Below, in pieces: positions 56,026 through 64,000 of a stretch of 64,000 nucleotides of DNA. Within the stretch, counting starts at the first letter, position 1, and each line of letters begins with the position of its first letter. The notes under the pieces were generated by a model that worked only from the letters and a program-made list of their open reading frames with translations, was not told where the DNA came from and made no database searches. The translations under genes were made by a program, and so were the position numbers. The DNA lies in the NCBI GenBank assembly GCA_947448025.1, contig CANFLV010000016.1:43852-107851 (forward strand). Reading direction: 5' to 3'. Origin of the DNA: Oxalobacteraceae bacterium. Its GTDB lineage: Bacteria; Pseudomonadota; Gammaproteobacteria; Burkholderiales; Burkholderiaceae_D.

Positions 56026-56068
56026 CTTGATCAACCTGTAAGATACTCGACTACAGGTTAGCATCAAG
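56026..56068. promoter_or_regulatory. Long interrupted palindrome over the xdhA promoter
   Basis: CTTGAT plus AACCTGTA on one side and TACAGGTT plus ATCAAG on the other are symmetric around 11 bases. On the minus strand TTGATG and TATCTT, 16 bases apart, form a plausible promoter inside it, 12-54 bases before the xdhA ATG. This is the geometry of a repressor operator for a purine-responsive regulator. Confidence 0.72.
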
Positions 56069-56154
56069 CCCATGGTGCACTATATAAAATTTCGAATGAT
56101 CGATATCTTCAATCCCCAATATGACGGCAACCTTGGCTGCCTGAGCTAAAGTCT

Positions 56155-57081
56155 TTAGCTCAAGCGCGCCAGATGACGCCGTACCGACAGCAGCGCACCG
56201 ATCAGACCGAGGCTCGCGCTCACCGCCAGCAGGCCGGCGGTCGTCAATACTGGCAAAGGCGTCAGGCGGAATTCGGACGCATACAGGCGCGCAAATTCGG
56301 CGATCGCACCATTCAGCGGCTGCAGGCACAAGGCGACAGCGCCCAATGCCAGCGCACCGGCACACAGGCCGAGCAGCGCGCCGCTGTAGTAAAACGGCCG
56401 GCAGATATAGGCATCGGTCGCACCCACGAGGCGGGCGATTTCAATTTCTTCATGCTGGTTCAGTACCTGCAGGCGGATCGTGTTGAAGACGACGGCGATG
56501 ACGACTACGCCGAGTGTACCGCCGAGGAACAGCAGTGCCATGCGCATGACTTGCAAGAGCGCGGCCAGGCGGCGCGCCCAGGCGGAATCGACTTGCACCA
56601 TATCGACGTCCGTCAACTCGCGCAGCTGCTCGGCAATTACATCGACGCGCTGGGCATCTTCCGTGCTGCGAAAACCGGTCAGTTTCAGGACATAGGTGTC
56701 TGGCAGAGGATTGCTGCCCAAGGCGGCAACGACATCGGCCATGCCGGTTTTTTCCTTGAGCAGGTCGAGCGCGGCATTACGCGTGATGAACTCTAGTTTG
56801 CCCTTGTTCGCTGCTGCGCCGGCTATTTTGCGGATCTGCGGCCCGAGTGCGGTGGCGCTTTCAGCCGGCGTATTGAGCTTGAGGAAAATGCTGATTTCCG
56901 GATCGACCGCCAATTGTTCTGTGACCGGCCGCACATTGTCGAGCACGGTCAAGCCGGCGAACGGCAGTGCCAGCGCAATGGCGACGACCAGCACATTGAA
57001 CAGAAAACCGCTGCGCGTGAGCTTCAATTGGCGCAAGGCCTCGCCAAATGCGGCGACGTGATGTGTTAGCCAGATATTCAT
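56155..57081 (-). CDS. ftsX: Cell division permease FtsX
   Basis: 308 residues. Four membrane segments: one at about 24-45 (GFLFNVLVVAIALALPFAG) and three in the C-terminal half (MALLFLGGTLGVVVIAVVFN; YYSGALLGLCAGALALGAVA; TTAGLLAVSASLGLIGAL). A periplasmic loop of about 120 residues between the first two would bind a murein hydrolase activator. The start overlaps the ftsE stop by four bases. FtsEX links divisome ATP hydrolysis to septal wall cleavage. Confidence 0.95.
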   Translation of the reverse strand: MNIWLTHHVAAFGEALRQLKLTRSGFLFNVLVVAIALALPFAGLTVLDNVRPVTEQLAVDPEISIFLKLNTPAESATALGPQIRKIAGAAANKGKLEFITRNAALDLLKEKTGMADVVAALGSNPLPDTYVLKLTGFRSTEDAQRVDVIAEQLRELTDVDMVQVDSAWARRLAALLQVMRMALLFLGGTLGVVVIAVVFNTIRLQVLNQHEEIEIARLVGATDAYICRPFYYSGALLGLCAGALALGAVALCLQPLNGAIAEFARLYASEFRLTPLPVLTTAGLLAVSASLGLIGALLSVRRHLARLS

Positions 57082-57767
57082 GCTGCACCTCGCATACTGT
57101 CATCATGCCAGCCATCGACGATTCGCCCCTGTGCGAGATAGACCACGCGTCCGGCGCTCTCGAGGATTTGATCATCATGGGTTGAAATCACGCAGGTCAC
57201 GCCCGCCGCATTGAAAGCTTGCAGCGCATCGATGACGCGCTTTGCGCTGACGCGGTCGAGATTAGCAGTAGGCTCATCGGCGAGGATGATTTTCGGGCGA
57301 TTGACGATGGCGCGCGCGATCGAGACGCGCTGCTGTTCACCGCCGGACAGACTCATGGGCTTGGCCAGTGCCTTGTCATGCAGGTCGACTTTTTCGAGCG
57401 CGGCGTGGGCGCGTTGTTCGGCATCGCTGTAAGTGGCTCCACTGACGAGCATCGGCAACATCACATTGGCCAGCACGCTGCGGTCTTCGAGCAGCCTTTG
57501 CTGCTGCAGGATCAGGCCGAGGCTGCGGCGCAGGAAGGGCAAGCCGGACGATTTCATCTGGCCGATGTCCTGGCCATTGACCTGGACATAGCCTTCACTT
57601 GGCCGCTCCATGGCCGCAATCAGTTTCAGCAGCGTAGATTTGCCTGCGCCAGACGGGCCGGCGAGGTAGATCATTTCACCGTGGGCGACCGACAGGGTCA
57701 CGCCGGAGAGGGCGACGGACTCGTTGCCGTACTGCTTGGTGACGTTTTTAAATTCGATCATGGGCAT
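57078..57767 (-). CDS. ftsE: Cell division ATPase FtsE
   Basis: 229 residues, ABC ATPase. Walker A GPSGAGKSTLLKLIAAM (about 38-54), Q-loop near RSLGLILQQQRLLEDRSV, signature LSGGEQQRVSIARAIV (about 138-153), Walker B IILADEPTANLD (about 160-171) and the switch His in CVISTHDDQIL. It is the first-translated partner of ftsX. A short tandem repeat lies between it and ftsY. Confidence 0.96.
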   Translation of the reverse strand: MPMIEFKNVTKQYGNESVALSGVTLSVAHGEMIYLAGPSGAGKSTLLKLIAAMERPSEGYVQVNGQDIGQMKSSGLPFLRRSLGLILQQQRLLEDRSVLANVMLPMLVSGATYSDAEQRAHAALEKVDLHDKALAKPMSLSGGEQQRVSIARAIVNRPKIILADEPTANLDRVSAKRVIDALQAFNAAGVTCVISTHDDQILESAGRVVYLAQGRIVDGWHDDSMRGAA

Positions 57768-57798
57768 AGGGGCGATTAGGTGCGATTAGGTGCGATTA
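57768..57798. repeat. Three tandem copies of a 10-base unit between ftsY and ftsE
   Basis: On the plus strand the unit GTGCGATTAG, slightly varied in the outer copies, is repeated three times across the 28-base gap and the ftsY stop codon. It sits 1-30 bases upstream of ftsE and could vary the spacing between the two genes by slippage. Confidence 0.6.
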
Positions 57799-58896
57799 AG
57801 TAAGCAAGGCATCGACAAATTCCTGGGCATTGAATGGCTGCAGATCCTCGATCTGTTCTCCCACGCCAATGAAATATACGGGTATCGGCCGGGTTTTGGC
57901 AATCGCGGCGAGCACTCCGCCTTTGGCTGTGCCATCGAGCTTCGTAACGACCAGCCCGGTCAGGCCGAGGGCATCGTCGAAAGCCTTGACTTGCGCCAAC
58001 GCATTTTGGCCTGTATTGCCGTCGATGACCAGCAGGATTTCATGCGGCGCGGTGGCCATGCCCTTGGCAATGACGCGCTTGATCTTTTTCAGCTCTTCCA
58101 TCAGGTGCAGCTGCGTCGGCAGGCGCCCGGCGGTATCGATCATGACGACATTGGTGCCGCGCGCCTGCGCCGAGTGCACGGCGTCAAAGGCGACTGCGGC
58201 CGGATCGCCCGATTCCTGGGCGATGACGGAAACATTATTGCGCTGACCCCAGACGATCAGCTGTTCGCGCGCAGCAGCACGGAAAGTGTCGCCCGCGGCC
58301 AGCAAGACCGACTGCTGGTGCGCCTGCAAATGTTTCGCCAGCTTGCCGATGGTGGTGGTCTTGCCGGCGCCATTGACGCCGGTGAGCATCATCACCAGCG
58401 GCTGGTGACGGCCGAGCACGAGCGGCTTTTGCAGCGGCAGCAGGAGTTCCAGCAGCAGGCTGCGCAAGGCGGCCTTGACCTGCGTGGCCTCGGTCAGCTT
58501 TTCATTCTTGACTTTACGCTTGAGTGCGTCGAGCAGGGACTGCGTTGCATCGACGCCGGCGTCCGACATGAGCAGCGCCGATTCGAGCTCTTCATACAGC
58601 TCTTCGCCGATCTTGGCGCCGACGAACAAGGTGCTGAGATTGCTCGAGGTTTTCGACAGGCCTTCTTTCAGGCGTGTCAGCCACGAACGCTTGGCCTCGG
58701 GCGCGACTGGCGCCGCGACGATGACAGCGTCGGCAACATCGACGACTTCAGCGATTTCCAATGGGCCCATCGTCTCGGCTATTTGCTGATCCTGCGGTGC
58801 TACGGCAGGCCGGGGCGTAATTGGTACGACAGGCGCGGCTTGCTGCTGCGGCGCAAGGACAGGTTCTTTCGGCTTTTTCTTGAAGAAACTAAACAT
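57796..58896 (-). CDS. ftsY: Signal recognition particle receptor FtsY
   Basis: 366 residues. GTPase that docks SRP-ribosome complexes at the membrane. A short acidic/proline-rich A region (about 1-65) precedes the N domain. G domain motifs: GVNGAGKTTTIGKLAKHL (G1), DTFRAAAREQL, DTAGRLPTQLHLMEEL (G3), TKLDGTAKGGVLAAI (G4) and GVGEQIEDLQPFNAQEF near the C-terminus. Start 58896 (MFSFFKKKP) is chosen over a GTG at 58911; neither has a clear ribosome site. Confidence 0.95.
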   Translation of the reverse strand: MFSFFKKKPKEPVLAPQQQAAPVVPITPRPAVAPQDQQIAETMGPLEIAEVVDVADAVIVAAPVAPEAKRSWLTRLKEGLSKTSSNLSTLFVGAKIGEELYEELESALLMSDAGVDATQSLLDALKRKVKNEKLTEATQVKAALRSLLLELLLPLQKPLVLGRHQPLVMMLTGVNGAGKTTTIGKLAKHLQAHQQSVLLAAGDTFRAAAREQLIVWGQRNNVSVIAQESGDPAAVAFDAVHSAQARGTNVVMIDTAGRLPTQLHLMEELKKIKRVIAKGMATAPHEILLVIDGNTGQNALAQVKAFDDALGLTGLVVTKLDGTAKGGVLAAIAKTRPIPVYFIGVGEQIEDLQPFNAQEFVDALLT

Positions 58897-59022
58897 GGGG
58901 AATGGACTCACAGTGGCTGGCGCGACATCGGTCGGGCCAGCGGAAAATTCGGTAACGCCGCCGAAGCTGCAAAACCTGCAGCTTCCTGCATAAAGCGAAT
59001 GTTGTATTTTAACAGAGCCCTG

Positions 59023-59214
59023 ATGATGAAAATTTGCAGTGAACAGCTGCTGCGCCTGCTCATGCCGACCGCTGCCTGCATGATGCTCGCGGTAATCTGG
59101 CTTCAGTCGGTTCAGACGAAGCCGGGCGCTGGCTTGGCGCCGCGCGATATCGCCACGCGCAATCCGCGGGCAGCGCTAATAATCGCAAGATTATTGCCAA
59201 CTTTGGCCCGATAG
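59023..59214 (+). CDS. Doubtful 63-residue frame in the ftsY-rsmD gap
   Basis: Starts MMKICSEQLLRLLMPTAACM, with a hydrophobic N-terminus that could be a signal peptide, and ends RLLPTLAR. In many Burkholderiales a M16-type peptidase gene occupies this divergent gap, but nothing here resembles one. The frame has no clear ribosome site and continues upstream as antisense of ftsY, so coding is doubtful. The remaining gap shows only AATAATC / GATTATT around GCAA at 59178-59195. Confidence 0.2.
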   Translation: MMKICSEQLLRLLMPTAACMMLAVIWLQSVQTKPGAGLAPRDIATRNPRAALIIARLLPTLAR

Positions 59215-59225
59215 GCTTCTATAAT
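59194..59225 (+). promoter_or_regulatory. Weak sigma-70-like promoter before rsmD
   Basis: A perfect TATAAT at 59220-59225 has TTGCCA at 59194-59199, 20 bases upstream, which is longer than ideal. It lies about 77 bases before the rsmD start and would serve rsmD-coaD-ferredoxin. Confidence 0.35.
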
Positions 59226-59301
59226 CTGCCGCGCACTAGCTGGACCGCGAAGTTCGCTGGCGTGATGCGCCCCCTGATTCCCCTTGAAAATTATTGAAAA
59301 C

Positions 59302-62228
<2,927 letters not shown>

Positions 62229-62453
62229 CTGATCTCCTTCGTGCGACCGATGCATGGCAGCCGCCATGCGCGCGCCTGTGCCTGACTGGGCGCAGGGAGT
62301 CAGGACCGACGGTGGCTGGATTGAACAGCGCACGGTCACTTTATGCCTGAGCGCGCGCCAGAGAGAAATGACAGTGTGCCAAAAGATGGTCGGCGCTTGA
62401 TCTGCTACAAGCTGAGCTCGCCAGCCTTTGATGTGGGTTGATGAATGGGCGAC

Positions 62454-63305
62454 TTAAAACGCCAGCTGCAGCTCGACCTGCTGGCCAACGCGCACGAGCG
62501 TGCCTTCGCCTTCGCGCAAAATCGCATTCATGCCAAAGGTGATGCCGCCGTCGACTTTCGGGTTGGTCCGGTAAGTCATCAGGATATCGAGTGGATCGGG
62601 GCCGATCCTGCCGGTGGCCTGGTCGATGGCAGGAATCGGGCAGCGCGGGCAGGGCTTGACCGGCTGCAGGACAGCTTGGCCGATGTGCAGTGTCTGCGCA
62701 AAGTCTTCGTCAAAGGCGGCCACGCCATTGATGACGATATTGGGCCGGAAGCGGTTCATCGGCAGCGCCGCGCGATCCTGCGCGAGCAGCTTCTGGTTCA
62801 AGTCCTCGAGCGAGGCCTCGCTAATGAGCAGTAGCGGGTAGCCATCGGCGAACAGCGTCGGTACTTTCACGCCTTCTGTCCACTTACCACTGCTCGTGCG
62901 TACAACATCCGGATGGAAGCGCACCAGCCGGCAAGCTACGCCCAGCGCCTTGGAAAACCAGGTCGCCGTCATCTCGTCGCAGTCGTAAGCCATCAGCACA
63001 TCATCCCAGACCTTGACCTGCATCGTTGGCGCAGCGACAGGATCGGGCAGGCCGAGCGGAATCTCGAGGCGCAGCATGCCCGGTGCGCGCAGTTCCAGCG
63101 TGTCAGACTTGATGCGCGGCGTGATCAGCGCCATCGCCGGATACTCGCGCTGACTCAGGAATTGGCCCTGCAGATCGACGACCATCCATTCGCGATCGTA
63201 AATCTGCTCGCTCATCAGGCCGGCCGGCGTCAGGACAGCCTCGCGCAAGGCGATGCCGGCGCAGGATTTGATCGGATACAGATGGAGTTCGGTGAGCATG
63301 GACAT
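62454..63305 (-). CDS. MOSC domain protein with N-terminal beta-barrel (YcbX-like)
   Basis: 283 residues. MOSC N-terminal barrel: LTELHLYPIKSCAGIALREA (about 4-23) and YDREWMVVDLQGQFLSQRE. The C-terminal MOSC domain (about 125-275) has FRPNIVINGVAAFDEDFAQ, the conserved Cys in PCPRCPIPAIDQATG, and PLDILMTYRTNPKVDGGITF. Such proteins bind molybdenum cofactor and reduce N-hydroxylated compounds, often with a fused or separate 2Fe-2S partner; none is fused here. Start 63305 has no clear ribosome site. Confidence 0.9.
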   Translation of the reverse strand: MSMLTELHLYPIKSCAGIALREAVLTPAGLMSEQIYDREWMVVDLQGQFLSQREYPAMALITPRIKSDTLELRAPGMLRLEIPLGLPDPVAAPTMQVKVWDDVLMAYDCDEMTATWFSKALGVACRLVRFHPDVVRTSSGKWTEGVKVPTLFADGYPLLLISEASLEDLNQKLLAQDRAALPMNRFRPNIVINGVAAFDEDFAQTLHIGQAVLQPVKPCPRCPIPAIDQATGRIGPDPLDILMTYRTNPKVDGGITFGMNAILREGEGTLVRVGQQVELQLAF

Positions 63306-63545
63306 GGGTGCGCGTTTGCATTGGGCTGGAGGGCGCATCATAGCCCATCGAATTTACAAAGTCTGCCGAGGCGCCCGGTGCAGTCTGTGCATCTGCGAGA
63401 TCCTGCGCAAGTCGCAGCTATAATGCCGGCTGCTGAAAGTCCGCCAACAATTAAAAATTATCCGCCATGCGCGCCAGGCACATCGACGATATTGCGCAAA
63501 AATGTGCGATCGACGCCTGCGTACCATGCGCACAAGGAGCTGTAC

Positions 63546-64000
63546 ATGAAGTCGAGTAAAGCGCGCTTTGGCCTGGAAATGGTCGCGGCTCTGATCGCCG
63601 TGGCCGGCATCGCCGGCGCCGGCTGGTGGTTCAATTCCTACGATCAGGTCAAACGCAAGCCGACGCCACCCGAGCGTGTGCAATGTGCCTTGCCGACCCA
63701 GCCGGCAGGCGCGTCGCATCCGGGCATGGTGTGGGTGCCGGGTGGCAGTTTCGTTTTAGGCGATACGCAATATCCGGAAGAGCAGCCGCTGGTGCCAACT
63801 TCCGTTGCCGGATTCTGGATGGATCGCACGGAAGTCACCAACGCCGAATTTGCCGCCTTCGTCAAAGCCACCGACTACGTCACCGTGGCCGAACGCGCCA
63901 TCGATCTGAATCTGCATCCGGACCTGCCGCCGGCGATGCAGCAGCCGGGCGCCGTCGTGTTCGTCGTGCCTAAGAATATCGATACCTCGGGCGAGATCAA
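63546..64000 (+). CDS. Formylglycine-generating-enzyme (SUMF1) family protein, 3' cut by window
   Basis: 151 codons are visible and the frame is open to the window end. AAGGAG lies six bases before the ATG. One membrane helix or uncleaved signal at about 11-29 (EMVAALIAVAGIAGAGWWF) anchors the protein. The FGE-sulfatase domain begins at about 60: HPGMVWVPGGSFVLGD, then GFWMDRTEVTNAEFAAFVKA. The Cys residues needed for formylglycine formation are expected further downstream and cannot be judged. Known relatives modify sulfatases or have other non-enzymatic roles. Confidence 0.88.
   Translation, partial: MKSSKARFGLEMVAALIAVAGIAGAGWWFNSYDQVKRKPTPPERVQCALPTQPAGASHPGMVWVPGGSFVLGDTQYPEEQPLVPTSVAGFWMDRTEVTNAEFAAFVKATDYVTVAERAIDLNLHPDLPPAMQQPGAVVFVVPKNIDTSGEI

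Noticed and set aside
57790..59214. Long plus-strand frame antisense to ftsY (474 codons)
   Set aside because: It lies wholly opposite the well-supported FtsY GTPase, has no family features and results from GC-rich codon usage.

Overview
The window comes from the chromosome of a betaproteobacterium, most likely of the order Burkholderiales and probably close to Oxalobacteraceae. Supporting this are moderately high GC, a PhaM-type PHA granule protein, the cytochrome oxidase cluster order (coxB, coxA, 35-residue assembly protein, ctaG, DUF2970, coxC, DUF2909, SURF1, Sco-like, ctaA, ctaB, SCO), the ftsX-ftsE-ftsY / rsmD-coaD-ferredoxin neighbourhood, and a CIRCE element in front of rpoH. Most of the window is housekeeping or ordinary metabolic DNA. 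I see no tRNA, rRNA, CRISPR array, prophage or insertion sequence.

Layout. 1-3.2 kb: 3' part of a fused indolepyruvate ferredoxin oxidoreductase. 3.2-7.1 kb: a small accessory island with an unrecognised 283-residue protein, a hipBA module with its own operator-like palindrome, and an mntA-hepT module. 7.1-10.7 kb: queC, two tandem DUF3108 proteins and a PhaM-like protein. 10.7-17.6 kb: an eight-gene minus-strand operon (FAD amine oxidase, DUF1365, cyclopropane-fatty-acid-synthase-like methyltransferase, chalcone-isomerase-like, MFS carrier, DUF3833 lipoprotein, SDR, SnoaL-like). Nearly all its genes are joined by 4-base stop/start overlaps. 17.7-18.2 kb: an MFS gene reduced to its two ends. 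18.3-22.8 kb: a di-iron desaturase-like protein, rfaE2, PCu(A)C, trmL, a short comF-like remnant, comF and a BioC-like methyltransferase.

22.8-32.1 kb is the aa3 cytochrome c oxidase and haem A/copper assembly cluster. 32.2-35.0 kb holds a VOC protein, 4-hydroxyphenylpyruvate dioxygenase and rpoH. 35.1-56.1 kb is a purine and ureide degradation region: glycerate 2-kinase, amtB, a UraD-AllC fusion, puuE, uraH, puuD, guaD and xdhABC. It is interrupted by a Prc-family protease and by a 1676-residue repeat protein (SbsA/Big_5-type Ig-like domains, RTX-like segment, DUF4214). 56.1-64 kb: ftsXEY, rsmD, coaD, ferredoxin, a di-haem DUF1111 cytochrome, a MOSC protein and the start of a formylglycine-generating-enzyme-like protein.

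How the genes work together. XdhAB (matured by XdhC) and GuaD feed purines to urate. PuuD, UraH and the UraD half of the fusion convert urate to allantoin. PuuE and the AllC half open allantoin and release ammonium. AmtB, with a sigma-54-like promoter, can recapture ammonium, and glycerate kinase fits the carbon branch from glyoxylate. The 10.7-17.6 kb operon plus the nearby di-iron protein look like a membrane-lipid modification set of the kind associated with singlet-oxygen stress. The best leads are this operon, the unrecognised 283-residue protein beside the toxin-antitoxin modules, the repeat protein inserted in the purine cluster, and several clear regulatory palindromes (hipB, xdhA, puuE/uraH, puuD, CIRCE-rpoH).
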